Shown here: positions 16,221 through 24,704 of the stretch, piece by piece | Numbering within the stretch: the stretch's first letter is position 1 | How the letters are laid out: each line of letters begins with the position of its first letter | NCBI GenBank assembly: GCA_035651595.1 | Contig: DASRFJ010000226.1 | Location: 1-35,543, forward strand | Reading direction: 5' to 3' | DNA length: 35,543 nucleotides | Origin: JAFARZ01 sp035651595 | GTDB taxonomy: Bacteria > Actinomycetota > Actinomycetes > Streptosporangiales > Streptosporangiaceae | Notes under the pieces: generated by a model | The model's database searches: none | Seen by the model: only the letters and a program-made list of their open reading frames with translations | Told to the model about the DNA's origin: nothing | Position numbers and translations under genes: made by a program

Positions 16221-16263
16221 GGGGGCAAGGCACAGTCGTTGCAGGCAAAACAGTGAGGACATC

Positions 16264-18756
16264 ATGACAGCGGCAGAGGGCGCCGACCAGGCGCAGCGTT
16301 ATGACCCCCGGGAGACCGAGGCGAAGTGGCAGGCTCGCTGGGCGGAGCTGGACCCCTTCCGGGCCAGCGAGGATCCGGACGACCCGCGGGAGCGGTACTA
16401 CCTCTGCGACATGTTCCCGTACCCGTCGGGCGACCTGCACATGGGTCACGCCGAGGCGTTCGCGATCGGTGACGCACTGGCCAGGTACCAGTTCCTGCGC
16501 GGGAAGAACGTGCTGCACCCGATCGGGTGGGATGCCTTCGGCCTGCCGGCCGAGAACGCGGCGATCAGGAACAATTCGCACCCGGCCGACTGGACCTACG
16601 CGAACATCGAGACGCAGGCGGCCTCGTTCCGGCGGTACGCGACCTCGTTCGACTGGTCACGACGGCTGGCCACCTGCGACCCGGAGTACTACCACTGGAA
16701 CCAGTGGCTGTTCCTGCGGTTCTACGAGCGCGGGCTGGCCTACCGGCGGGACGGGTACGTGAACTGGTGCCCGGTGGACCAGACCGTGCTGGCCAACGAG
16801 CAGGTCATCAACGGGCACTGCGAGCGGTGCGGCGCCGAGGTCGTGCGCCGGATGCTGAACCAGTGGTACTTCAAGATCACCGAGTACGCCGACCGCCTGC
16901 TGGCGGACGCCGAGGCGCTGGAAGGCAAGTGGCCGGAGCGCGTGCTGACCATGCAGCGCAACTGGATCGGACGGTCCACCGGCGCCGAAGTCTCGTTTGA
17001 GATCGAGGGCCGGGATTCGCCGGTGATCGTGTACACCACCCGGCCAGACACGCTGTACGGTGCGACGTTCTTCGTGGTCGCCGCCGACTCGCCGCTGGCG
17101 GGTGAGCTGTGTGCGGCTGATCGCCGCGCCGAACTGGACGCGTACATCGCCCAGGTGCAGAAGCTGACCGACATCGAGCGGCAGTCGACCGAGCGCGAGA
17201 AGACCGGCGTCTTCCTGGGCGTCCACGCGATCAACCCGGTGAACGGGGAGCGGATCCCGGTGTGGGCGGCCGACTACGTGCTGCCCGACTACGGCACCGG
17301 CGCGATCATGGCGGTGCCCGCCCACGACCAGCGCGACCTGGACTTTGCCCGTAAGTTCGGGCTGCCGGTGCGCGTCGTGGTCGCTACCGGGCTGGCGGAT
17401 CCGGCGGAGACCGGCGTGGCAACCCCTGGCGACGGGCAACTGGTCAACTCCGGGCCGCTGGACGGGCTGTCCAAGACCGACGCGATCGCCCGGATCACCG
17501 CCATACTGGCCGGTCGTGGCCTGGGGAAGGGCGCGGTCAACTACCGGCTGCGGGACTGGCTGCTGTCACGGCAGCGGTTCTGGGGGACACCGATCCCGAT
17601 CGTGCACTGCCCGGGCTGCGGCGAGGTCCCGGTGCCCGACTCCGAACTGCCCGTGGTGCTGCCGGATCTGCGCGGCCAGGACCTGGTGCCGCACGGCGTG
17701 TCGCCGCTGGCGGCGGCCACGGACTGGGTGAACGTGCCGTGCCCGAAGTGCGGGGAGCCCGCCAAGCGGGACACCGACACGATGGACACGTTCGTTGACT
17801 CGTCGTGGTACATGTTCCGGTACTGCTCGCCGTCGTTCCGGGGCGGTCCGTTCGACGAGGACGAGGTCCGGCGGTGGATGCCGGTCGACATGTACGTGGG
17901 CGGCGTCGAGCACGCCATCCTGCACCTGCTGTACAGCCGGTTCTTCACCAAGGTGCTGCACGACATGGGGATGATCGGATTCACCGAGCCGTTCACCCGG
18001 CTGATCAACCAGGGCCAGGTGATCAACCAGGGCAAGGCGATGTCCAAGTCCCTGGGGAACGGGGTGAACCTGGGGGAGCAGATCGAGCGGTTCGGCGTCG
18101 ACGCGGTACGGCTGACCATGGTCTTCGCTTCGCCGCCAGAGGACGACATCGACTGGGCCGACATGAATCCGGACGCGATGGTCAAGTTCCTGGCCAGGGT
18201 GCACCGGATCGCGAACGACGTCGCGGGTGCAACGCCCGGGACCGGTGCTGGATCCGGATCCGGGGACATGGAGCTGCGGAAGGTCACGCACCGGACCATT
18301 GACGAGGCCACGCGCCAGGTGGACGCGTATCACCTGAACGTGGCGGTCGCCCGGCTGATGGAGCTGGTCAGCGCGACGCGGAAGGCGATCGATAGCGGAC
18401 CCGGCGCGGGCGACCCGGCGGTCCGCGAGGCGGCCGAGGCGCTGACCGTCATGGTGTCGCTGTTCGCTCCCTACACGGCAGAGGAATGCTGGGAGCTGCT
18501 GGGTCATCCGGCCTCGGTGGGCCAGGCTGTCTGGCCCGTCGCGGCGGCCGAACTGCTGACGATGGAGACGGTCACCTGCGTCGTGCAGGTTAACGGCAAG
18601 GTGCGCGACAAGCTGGATGTCTCCCCGTCGATCGGGGAAGAGGAGCTGCGCGAGCTGGCCGTAGCTCAGCCCGGCGTGGTCCGGGCGCTGGGTGACCTAC
18701 GGATCAACCGCGTCATCGTGCGGGCTCCGAAGCTGGTCAATATCGTCGCTGCCTGA
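16264..18756 (+). CDS. leuS: Leucyl-tRNA synthetase
   Basis: An 830-residue class Ia aminoacyl-tRNA synthetase that charges tRNA-Leu. Seen: the HIGH motif HMGH (59-62) in PYPSGDLHMGHAEAF, the CP1 editing domain with TTRPDTLYGATFFVVA and GTGAIMAVPAHDQRDLDFA, a Cys-rich insert (CPGCGE and CPKCGEP), and the KMSKS signature AMSKS (592-596). The C-terminal anticodon-binding and VNGKVRDKL domains are complete. The ATG at 16264 has GTGAGGA 4 bases upstream; the in-frame extension to 16027 covers the leader region and is rejected. Regulation is probably by the attenuator directly upstream. Confidence 0.97.
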   Translation: MTAAEGADQAQRYDPRETEAKWQARWAELDPFRASEDPDDPRERYYLCDMFPYPSGDLHMGHAEAFAIGDALARYQFLRGKNVLHPIGWDAFGLPAENAAIRNNSHPADWTYANIETQAASFRRYATSFDWSRRLATCDPEYYHWNQWLFLRFYERGLAYRRDGYVNWCPVDQTVLANEQVINGHCERCGAEVVRRMLNQWYFKITEYADRLLADAEALEGKWPERVLTMQRNWIGRSTGAEVSFEIEGRDSPVIVYTTRPDTLYGATFFVVAADSPLAGELCAADRRAELDAYIAQVQKLTDIERQSTEREKTGVFLGVHAINPVNGERIPVWAADYVLPDYGTGAIMAVPAHDQRDLDFARKFGLPVRVVVATGLADPAETGVATPGDGQLVNSGPLDGLSKTDAIARITAILAGRGLGKGAVNYRLRDWLLSRQRFWGTPIPIVHCPGCGEVPVPDSELPVVLPDLRGQDLVPHGVSPLAAATDWVNVPCPKCGEPAKRDTDTMDTFVDSSWYMFRYCSPSFRGGPFDEDEVRRWMPVDMYVGGVEHAILHLLYSRFFTKVLHDMGMIGFTEPFTRLINQGQVINQGKAMSKSLGNGVNLGEQIERFGVDAVRLTMVFASPPEDDIDWADMNPDAMVKFLARVHRIANDVAGATPGTGAGSGSGDMELRKVTHRTIDEATRQVDAYHLNVAVARLMELVSATRKAIDSGPGAGDPAVREAAEALTVMVSLFAPYTAEECWELLGHPASVGQAVWPVAAAELLTMETVTCVVQVNGKVRDKLDVSPSIGEEELRELAVAQPGVVRALGDLRINRVIVRAPKLVNIVAA

Positions 18757-18804
18757 GGCCTGTACCGGACTCGCCGCCCGTCCACGCCCGTCGGGTCCGC
18801 GCCA

Positions 18805-18857
18805 GTCCGCCTCCGCGCGTTTACCGGCGGAGGCGGACGCGTCCGGAATCCGGACGC
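18805..18857. terminator. Double hairpin between convergent leuS and lexA
   Basis: GTCCGCCTCCGC (18805-18816) pairs perfectly with GCGGAGGCGGAC (18827-18838), and GCGTCCGG-aat-CCGGACGC (18839-18857) follows immediately. The two adjacent stems lie between convergent genes and could terminate both. No U-run is present, which is common in high-GC actinobacteria. Confidence 0.65.
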
Positions 18858-18911
18858 CTCCGCGCTCCCCGACCTGAAATCAGCTACGCAGCTCCTGGGC
18901 GCCGCGGGCGC

Positions 18912-19733
18912 TCAGACGCGGCGGAGCACGGCGACGACACGGCCCAGGATCGTTGCCTCGTCACCGAGGATGGGCGTGTACGCCGGGTTGTGCGGGATCA
19001 GCCAGACGTGCCCGTCGCTCCGCTTGAACGTCTTCACTGTCGCCTCGCCGTCGAGCATCGCCGCGACGATGTCCCCGTTCTCAGCCACCGGCTGCTGCCG
19101 GACCACGACCCAGTCCCCGTCCGCGATGGCGGCGTTGATCATCGAGTCGCCGGCCACCTTCAACAGGAACAGTGTGCCCTCGCCGACCAGTTGCCGCGGC
19201 AGCGGGAAGATGTCTTCCACGGACTGCTCGGCGAGGATCGGCCCGCCGGCCGCTATCCGGCCGACCAGCGGAACGTAGATCGTCTCCTGCGACGTGATGT
19301 CCATCCACGGGGCGTCCGTGGCCTCGGCCGCCGCGGCGGCGGCAGGCGCCTCCTCGGCCTTCTCGCCCGGGCGGACCGGCTGGTGACCCGGCAGCCGCAC
19401 CTCCACGGTGCGCGGACGGCCCACGTCCCGGTGCAGGTAACCCTTCCGCTGGAGCGTGCTGAGCTGGTACGAGACGCTCGAGGTGCTGGTCAGCCCGACC
19501 GCCTCCCCGATCTCGCGCATCGACGGCGGGTAGCCGCGCTTCTGCACGGAATCGCGGATTACCTGGAGCACCTTGCGCTGGCGCCAGGTAAGGACGTGGT
19601 CCGGATCCGGCTTGTCCGGGGTTTCCAGGATCACCGGCGGGGCCGTCCCCTTCGGCTTGCGGCCGGGGCGACCCTTCGGTCTTGGCACGTCAGGCGTCTG
19701 TTCGCCCGACTTGCCGATAACGCCATCTCCCAT
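18912..19733 (-). CDS. lexA: SOS repressor LexA
   Basis: A 273-residue repressor-protease that blocks SOS genes until RecA filaments trigger self-cleavage. The N-terminal winged helix (about 48-110) contains LTWRQRKVLQVIRDSV and YPPSMREIGEAVGLTSTSSV. The cleavage site is A162-G163 in GRIAAGGPI; the catalytic dyad is S197 (AGDSMINA) and K234 (ATVKTFKR). An extra 45-residue charged N-terminus and an Ala-rich linker (about 128-140) are common in actinobacteria. The ATG at 19731-19733 has an excellent AAAGGAGGG site. It is divergent from a LysM gene, and has its own upstream SOS-like box. Confidence 0.97.
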   Translation of the reverse strand: MGDGVIGKSGEQTPDVPRPKGRPGRKPKGTAPPVILETPDKPDPDHVLTWRQRKVLQVIRDSVQKRGYPPSMREIGEAVGLTSTSSVSYQLSTLQRKGYLHRDVGRPRTVEVRLPGHQPVRPGEKAEEAPAAAAAAEATDAPWMDITSQETIYVPLVGRIAAGGPILAEQSVEDIFPLPRQLVGEGTLFLLKVAGDSMINAAIADGDWVVVRQQPVAENGDIVAAMLDGEATVKTFKRSDGHVWLIPHNPAYTPILGDEATILGRVVAVLRRV

Positions 19734-19781
19734 TGTGGTTTCCCTCCTTTGATGACCATCCGTGTTCGTGTTCTTGCGTGC

Positions 19782-19830
19782 TGAGTAAGAGCGTAGCGGT
19801 TCTTCGTCAAAACCCCAAACATCTGTTCGA
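19782..19830 (-). promoter_or_regulatory. lexA promoter with SOS-like box
   Basis: On the minus strand TTGACG (19805-19810) and TACTCA (19782-19787) are 17 bp apart. Five bases upstream of the -35 is TCGAACAGATGTTTGG (19815-19830), which matches the actinobacterial LexA box TCGAAC-N4-GTTCGA in the whole first half and four of six bases of the second. This suits LexA autoregulation. Confidence 0.6.
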
Positions 19831-19884
19831 CGTGTCGCGAAAATGTCAGACCCTCGCGGTACAACAAGGATGTGACAGGATCGG

Positions 19885-19922
19885 TCGAACAGGCATACGA
19901 TCGAACGGGGGTACTATCGAAC
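19885..19922. promoter_or_regulatory. Phased SOS-like boxes at the LysM gene promoter
   Basis: TCGAAC occurs at 19885, 19901 and 19917, exactly 16 bp apart. The first two form imperfect LexA boxes, TCGAACAGGCATACGA and TCGAACGGGGGTACTA, each with four of six bases matching in the second half. The second box overlaps a likely -10 (TACTAT, 19912-19917) of the LysM gene. DNA-damage control of that gene is inferred. Confidence 0.55.
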
Positions 19923-19962
19923 ACGCCTGTTGCCGAAAGCGGTTTTGACGAGGAGGGTCACC

Positions 19963-20619
19963 ATGGTAGCGGCTTTGTCGCGGACGGTGGCGGCGCCACG
20001 ACAGATGGGGCCGCGACCAGCAACGACGCCGGAGGCGCCGCTGAAGCCCCGCCTGAGACTGGTGCCGTCGGCCGGGCCGGCGTCAGCCACGCCCGGGCAA
20101 GTACCGTCGTTGGCGCCCGGACAAGTACGATCCACGGCCGCGTCGGCGGCCGGGCCGAAATCGGCGGCGGCGCGGCCGGCGCTGGCGGCTGCGCGGCCGG
20201 TGCCTGCGGCTGCGCGGCCGGTGCCTGCGGCTGCGCGGCCGGTGCCTGCGGCTGCGCGGCCGGTGCCTGCGGCGGCGCGGCCAGCCCTGGCGGAACCCCC
20301 GCTGCGGCTGACCGCACGCGGGCGCATGGTCGTCGCCGCCGTGGCAGCGGTGCTGGTCACGGCGTTGCTGGTAGTGGTTTCTGTGGTGGTAGGCGCCGGG
20401 CCGGCGGCGCAGGCGACCAACCATCCGGTGTCCCGCCAGGCCGCCGAGAAGGGCCTTGCGCGGGTGACGGTCCGTCCTGGCGAGAGCCTCTGGTCGGTGG
20501 CCGAGGCAGCCGATCCGGATGCCGACACGCGGATCGTCGTCCAGGAGATCATCGAACTGAACGGGCTGAACGGAATGGTGGTCAACCCCGGCGAACGGCT
20601 CCTGGTGCCGCGCGGGTGA
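19963..20619 (+). CDS. LysM membrane protein, probable SOS division inhibitor (ChiZ/DivS position)
   Basis: A 218-residue protein. A long Ala/Pro/Arg-rich cytosolic N-terminus (1-115) holds four exact AAARPVP heptads (about 76-103), then one membrane helix (about 121-143) and a C-terminal LysM domain (about 166-216: VTVRPGESLWSVA...VVNPGERLLVPRG). The gene sits divergent from lexA, the position of mycobacterial Rv2719c (ChiZ) and corynebacterial DivS, which are SOS-induced and delay division. That role is inferred from synteny, topology and the SOS-like boxes. The ATG at 19963 has GAGGAGGG 5 bases upstream. Confidence 0.8.
   Translation: MVAALSRTVAAPRQMGPRPATTPEAPLKPRLRLVPSAGPASATPGQVPSLAPGQVRSTAASAAGPKSAAARPALAAARPVPAAARPVPAAARPVPAAARPVPAAARPALAEPPLRLTARGRMVVAAVAAVLVTALLVVVSVVVGAGPAAQATNHPVSRQAAEKGLARVTVRPGESLWSVAEAADPDADTRIVVQEIIELNGLNGMVVNPGERLLVPRG
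20188..20271 (+). repeat. Four 21-bp tandem repeats inside the LysM gene
   Basis: GCTGCGCGGCCGGTGCCTGCG is close to perfectly repeated four times in frame and encodes the AAARPVP heptads. Copy number could vary by slippage without shifting the frame, changing the length of the linker before the membrane helix. Confidence 0.8.
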
Positions 20620-20703
20620 CCGTCACCGGCATCGACCCTACGTTCGTTGCGGGTGCCGAGCCGCCCCGGTGGATCAGCGGCCGGCGAACGGCCTCAATGG
20701 GCT

Positions 20704-20804
20704 CGATGGGTTTCGACAACGTGGTGAGTTTCCCCTTCGTGGTAGCGGGACCCCTGGTTACGAGGGTCGATCCTCCACGAGGGGGAAATCATCCACGTTG
20801 TTGA
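20704..20804 (-). repeat. Dispersed palindromic element, copy 3 (complete, inverted)
   Basis: The left part TCGACAACGTGGTGAGTTT with CCCCTTCGTGG (20712-20741) is mirrored by CCACGAGGGGGAAATCATCC with ACGTTGTTGA (20775-20804). The inner part is a hairpin-like GGGACCCCTGGTTACGAGGGTC. On the minus strand it aligns with copies 1 and 2 including the outer CCCATCGAGCCC. It lies downstream of the LysM gene. Confidence 0.75.
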
Positions 20805-20899
20805 TGAGCTGCTGATGCACTCCTATCCCGAACAGCCGCAGACGGCACTCCAGTCACACGCTGCGCGCTCGCGGCCCCGTGCGCCGCGGGGCAGCACGA

Positions 20900-20983
20900 C
20901 CCGCGCCGCAGCGCGACACGCCCGCGCCGCAGCGCGACACGCCTGCGCCGCAGCGCGACACGCCTGCGCCGCGGCCCAGCACG
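20900..20983 (+). repeat. 21-bp tandem repeats in the LysM-nrdR gap
   Basis: Units starting at 20900, 20921, 20942 and 20963 read CCYGCGCCGCAGCGCGACACG, the last one with several changes. All frames stay open across them, but no ribosome site or known protein supports a gene. With the palindrome at 20704-20804 this fills most of the 548-bp gap before nrdR. Confidence 0.65.
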
Positions 20984-21087
20984 CCCGCGACACGCCGGCC
21001 CAGCGCCGGACTTGCCTGTTCCGTCGCGAGATTCAGTTGAACACGGCCGTCCGGCTTGCCTAGCCCTAGTCCGGTGGTCTACCGTAA

Positions 21088-21134
21088 CCACAACATCTAG
21101 TACTTACAGCGATGTGTTTTTTCCACAAGTTGTG
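21088..21134 (+). promoter_or_regulatory. Candidate NrdR box and nearby palindrome upstream of nrdR
   Basis: CCACAACATCTAGTAC (21088-21103) matches 11 of 16 positions of the NrdR box ACACWATATATWGTGT. Some 30 bases on, TTTTCCACAAGTTGTGTT (21119-21136) holds the perfect palindrome CACAAGTTGTG and a one-mismatch DnaA box (TTTTCCACA). NrdR boxes normally come in helically phased pairs, but the spacing here is not ideal. Confidence 0.45.
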
Positions 21135-21167
21135 TTCGCCGGTAAACTGATAGAGAGGGGTGATCGC

Positions 21168-21650
21168 GTGCACTGCCCGTTCTGCCGGCATCCTGACAGC
21201 CGGGTTATCGACAGCCGGACCGCCGATGACGGCGCAGCCATCCGGCGCAGGCGATCATGCCCGGAGTGCGGCCGGCGGTTCACCACCCAGGAAACGGTCA
21301 TCCTGATGGTGGCCAAGCGCAGCGGGGTCACCGAGCCGTTCAACCGCGAGAAGATCGTCCGCGGCGTCCAGCGGGCCTGCCAGGGCCGGCCGGTCAACGA
21401 GGACAAGCTGGCCATCCTTGCCCAGCAGGTCGAGGAGCAGATCCGCGCCCGCGGTCTGGCCGAAGTCCCTTCCCACCAGGTCGGCTTGGCCATCCTGGAG
21501 CCGTTGCGGGAGCTTGACGAGGTCGCCTACCTGAGGTTCGCCTCCGTGTACCGAGGTTTCGAGTCGCTAGCCGACTTCGAGGATGAGATCGCCGCCCTGC
21601 GTCAGGCCTCGCGGCCCGCGAAGCGCCAGGGGCAGGAAGCAGAAGAGTAA
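21168..21650 (+). CDS. nrdR: Ribonucleotide reductase regulator NrdR
   Basis: A 160-residue repressor of ribonucleotide reductase genes that senses dATP/ATP. The N-terminal zinc ribbon has C3, C6, C31 and C34 (MHCPFC...SCPECG), and the remainder is an ATP-cone domain with FNREKIVRGVQRAC and ASVYRGFESLADFEDEI. The GTG at 21168 is chosen because the zinc ribbon begins there and AGAGGGG lies about 7 bases upstream. It is 65 bp upstream of nrdJ on the same strand, the usual nrdR-nrdJ arrangement in actinobacteria. Confidence 0.96.
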   Translation: MHCPFCRHPDSRVIDSRTADDGAAIRRRRSCPECGRRFTTQETVILMVAKRSGVTEPFNREKIVRGVQRACQGRPVNEDKLAILAQQVEEQIRARGLAEVPSHQVGLAILEPLRELDEVAYLRFASVYRGFESLADFEDEIAALRQASRPAKRQGQEAEE

Positions 21651-21715
21651 CCACTGTTGCAGGATGGCCTTATGGGCCTGGGAGGAGCCCAACCAGGGTT
21701 CCGGAAGGGGGAACG

Positions 21716-24625
21716 ATGACGGAGACGGCGAACAGCGACACCACGCAGGCCCAGGGACAGGGACAGAAGGCCAGAGCAGCCTCGCCAAAGAGCCCGAAGC
21801 GCACGGGCCTGAAGATGCGGCGGATCAACACCACGGCCGGCGTGCACCCGTACGACCAGGTCACCTGGGAGCGCCGGGATGTCGTGATGACCAACTGGCG
21901 GGACGGCTCGATCAACTTCGAGCAGCGCGGCGTGGAGTTCCCCGACTCCTGGTCGATCAACGCCACCAACATCGTGACCACCAAGTACTTCCGGGGCGCC
22001 GTGGGCTCGCCGCAGCGTGAGTTCAGCCTCAAGCAGCTCGTCGACCGGGTCACCAGCACCTATGAGAAGGCCGGCAAGGAGCACGGTTACTTCGCCACCG
22101 ACGAGGACGCGGAGATCTTCGGCCACGAGCTGCGCTACGCGCTGATCCATCAGATCTTCAGCTTCAACTCCCCGGTCTGGTTCAACGTCGGCACCGCCTC
22201 CCCCCAGCAGGTGTCCGCGTGCTTCATTTTGTCCGTAGATGACACGATGGACTCGATCCTCGAGTGGTACCGAGAGGAAGGCCTGATCTTCAAGGGCGGC
22301 TCGGGTGCCGGCGTCAACCTGTCCCGGATCCGCTCAAGCAAGGAGCTGCTCACCTCCGGCGGCACCGCCAGCGGCCCGGTCAGTTTCATGCGCGGCGCCG
22401 ACGCGAGTGCGGGCACGATCAAGTCCGGCGGCGCGACCCGCCGCGCCGCGAAGATGGTCGTCCTTGACGTGGATCACCCGGACGTTCGGGAGTTCATCAA
22501 GACCAAGGCCCGCGAGGAAGACAAGGTTCGCGCGCTCCGCGACGCCGGCTTCGACATGGACCTGGGCGGCAAGGACATCGTCAGCGTCCAGTACCAGAAC
22601 GCCAACAACTCGGTAAGGGTCTCCGACGAGTTCATGCGCGCGGTCGAGGAAGGCAAGGAGTTCGACCTCTGCGCCCGCCGCACCGGCGAAGTCATCGACC
22701 GGGTCGAGGCCAGGACGATACTGCGGGAAATGGCCCAGGCCGCCTGGGAGTGCGCCGACCCGGGCATCCAGTACGACGGCACGATCAACGACTGGCACAC
22801 CTGCCCCGAATCCGGGCGGATCACCGCCAGCAACCCGTGCTCGGAGTACGTCCACCTGGACAACTCGAGCTGCAACCTGGCGTCCATCAACCTGCTCAAG
22901 TTCCTCCGCGAGGACGACACGTTCGACGCCGAGCGGTTCGCGAAGATCACCGAGCTGATCATCACCGCGATGGACATCTCGATCAGCTTCGCCGACTTCC
23001 CGACGGACAAGATCGCGGACACCACGCGGAAGTACCGCCAGCTCGGCATCGGCTACGCCAACCTCGGCGCGCTGCTGATGGCGACCGGCCACGCCTACGA
23101 CTCCGAAGGCGGCCGGGCCATCGCCGCGGCGATCACCAGCCTGATGACCGGCACGGCGTACAAGACCAGCGCCGAACTCGCCGGTGCCGTCGGCCCGTAC
23201 GACGGCTATGAGCGCAATGCCAAGCCGCACAAGCGCGTGATCCGCAAGCACGCCAGCGCCAGTGAGGGCGTCCGCACGCTGGGCGGCATGGACAAGGACA
23301 TCCTCGACCTGGCGAACACGACCTGGGAAGAGTGCATCCAGCTCGGCGAGGCCAACGGCTACCGCAACGCGCAGGCCAGCCTACTGGCTCCCACCGGCAC
23401 CATCGGTCTCATGATGGACTGTGACACCACGGGTATCGAACCGGACCTCGCGCTGGTGAAGTTCAAGAAGCTGGTCGGCGGCGGCTCGATGCAGATCGTC
23501 AACCAGACCGTGCCGCGGGCGCTGAAGAACCTCGGCTACCCGCACGAGCAGATCGAGGCGATCACCGAGTACATCGCGGAGCACGGGCACGTGGTCAACG
23601 CCCCGGGCCTGCGGCTTGAGCACTACGAGGTGTTCGACTGCGCGATGGGCGAGCGGTCGATCAGCCCGATGGGTCACGTCCGGATGATGGCCGCGGTGCA
23701 GCCGCAATTGTCCGGCGCGATCTCCAAGACCGTCAACATGCCCGAGTCGGCGACGGTCGAGGACATCGAGCGGATCTACTTCGAGGGCTGGAAGCTGGGC
23801 CTCAAGGCGCTGGCGATCTACCGCGACAACTGCAAGGTCGGCCAGCCGCTGACCGACGCGCGCGGCAAGAAGGCCGAGCAGGCGGCGCCCGCTCCCGCCC
23901 CGGCCGCGCCCGAACCGCACGAGCACCGCCCGGTGCGCAAGCGCCTGCCGCGCCAGCGCCCGGCGACCGTGACCCGCTTCTCCGTGGCCGGCGCCGAAGG
24001 CTACATGACCGCCTCCAGCTACCCCGACGACGGCGTCGGCGAGGTGTTCCTCAAGCTCGGCAAGCAGGGTTCCACGCTGGCCGGCGTGATGGACGCGTTC
24101 TCGATGGCGATCAGCGTCGGCCTCCAGTACGGCATCCCGCTGGAGTCCTACGTCGCCAAGTTCACGAACATGCGGTTCGAGCCGGCCGGCCTGACCGACG
24201 ACCCGGACATCCGGATCGCCTCCTCGGTGATGGACTACATCTTCCGCCGCCTGGCGCTGGACCACCTGCCCCACGACCAGCGCGCCGAGCTGGGCATCCT
24301 GTCCGCGGCCGAACGCGCGGCCGCTGTCGCCGGCACCGACGACGTCGACCCGACCGACCTCGCCCAGTCCGCGGCAGTAGAACCCCTTTCTTCGGAACGA
24401 GCCGTGGCTCAACCTCAGGCAACGCAGTCTCCGGCAGCATCCCAGCGACCCACGGCGACGCCGTCGGCGTTGGCGCAGAGCCCGCACAGCTCGACCGAGC
24501 TGATCGAGTCCCAGCAAGGCCGCACCGCCGACGCCCCGCTGTGCCTCACCTGCGGCACGAAGATGCGCCCCGCCGGAAGCTGCTACGTCTGCGAAGGCTG
24601 CGGCTCAACCAGCGGCTGCTCGTAA
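21716..24625 (+). CDS. nrdJ: Adenosylcobalamin-dependent (class II) ribonucleotide reductase
   Basis: A 969-residue enzyme that reduces ribonucleotides to deoxyribonucleotides using vitamin B12 coenzyme and needing no oxygen. Seen: FNSPVWFNVG (about 150-159), redox C169 in SACFILSVDD, the thiyl-radical site NPCSEY with C375 and E377, and its redox partner C386 in DNSSCNLASIN; the 11-residue gap from C375 matches NrdJ. The C-terminus carries a Cys-rich tail (CLTCGTKMRP...CYVCEGCGSTSGC) that passes electrons from thioredoxin-like donors. The ATG at 21716 has GGAAGGGGG 4 bases upstream. I see no cobalamin riboswitch; NrdR control is likely. Confidence 0.97.
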   Translation: MTETANSDTTQAQGQGQKARAASPKSPKRTGLKMRRINTTAGVHPYDQVTWERRDVVMTNWRDGSINFEQRGVEFPDSWSINATNIVTTKYFRGAVGSPQREFSLKQLVDRVTSTYEKAGKEHGYFATDEDAEIFGHELRYALIHQIFSFNSPVWFNVGTASPQQVSACFILSVDDTMDSILEWYREEGLIFKGGSGAGVNLSRIRSSKELLTSGGTASGPVSFMRGADASAGTIKSGGATRRAAKMVVLDVDHPDVREFIKTKAREEDKVRALRDAGFDMDLGGKDIVSVQYQNANNSVRVSDEFMRAVEEGKEFDLCARRTGEVIDRVEARTILREMAQAAWECADPGIQYDGTINDWHTCPESGRITASNPCSEYVHLDNSSCNLASINLLKFLREDDTFDAERFAKITELIITAMDISISFADFPTDKIADTTRKYRQLGIGYANLGALLMATGHAYDSEGGRAIAAAITSLMTGTAYKTSAELAGAVGPYDGYERNAKPHKRVIRKHASASEGVRTLGGMDKDILDLANTTWEECIQLGEANGYRNAQASLLAPTGTIGLMMDCDTTGIEPDLALVKFKKLVGGGSMQIVNQTVPRALKNLGYPHEQIEAITEYIAEHGHVVNAPGLRLEHYEVFDCAMGERSISPMGHVRMMAAVQPQLSGAISKTVNMPESATVEDIERIYFEGWKLGLKALAIYRDNCKVGQPLTDARGKKAEQAAPAPAPAAPEPHEHRPVRKRLPRQRPATVTRFSVAGAEGYMTASSYPDDGVGEVFLKLGKQGSTLAGVMDAFSMAISVGLQYGIPLESYVAKFTNMRFEPAGLTDDPDIRIASSVMDYIFRRLALDHLPHDQRAELGILSAAERAAAVAGTDDVDPTDLAQSAAVEPLSSERAVAQPQATQSPAASQRPTATPSALAQSPHSSTELIESQQGRTADAPLCLTCGTKMRPAGSCYVCEGCGSTSGCS

Positions 24626-24647
24626 CAGCGGCCCCGCACGACTCCGT

Positions 24648-24672
24648 CCGGGGGGCGCTCGTCGCCCCCCGG
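24648..24672. terminator. Strong GC hairpin after nrdJ
   Basis: CCGGGGGGCG pairs perfectly with CGCCCCCCGG around ctcgt. It lies between convergent nrdJ and the DHFR-like gene, so it may end both transcripts. There is no U-run. Confidence 0.75.
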
Positions 24673-24704
24673 GCGCTTCCGTGTCAATCGCGCAGTTGAG
24701 CCCA

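Noticed and set aside
16027..16263. N-terminal extension of LeuS by 79 residues
   Set aside because: The extension covers the attenuator hairpins and has no similarity to LeuS; the ATG at 16264 has a good ribosome site and the family start.
16029..16263. T-box riboswitch upstream of leuS
   Set aside because: No T-box core sequence or specifier-loop architecture was recognised; a leader peptide and terminator explain the region better.
20815..21063. 82-codon frame over the 21-bp repeats
   Set aside because: No ribosome site, low-complexity heptads from the tandem repeat, and no similarity to known proteins.
20620..21167. Cobalamin riboswitch for the nrdR-nrdJ genes
   Set aside because: No B12-box sequence was seen; the region holds repeats and a candidate NrdR box.
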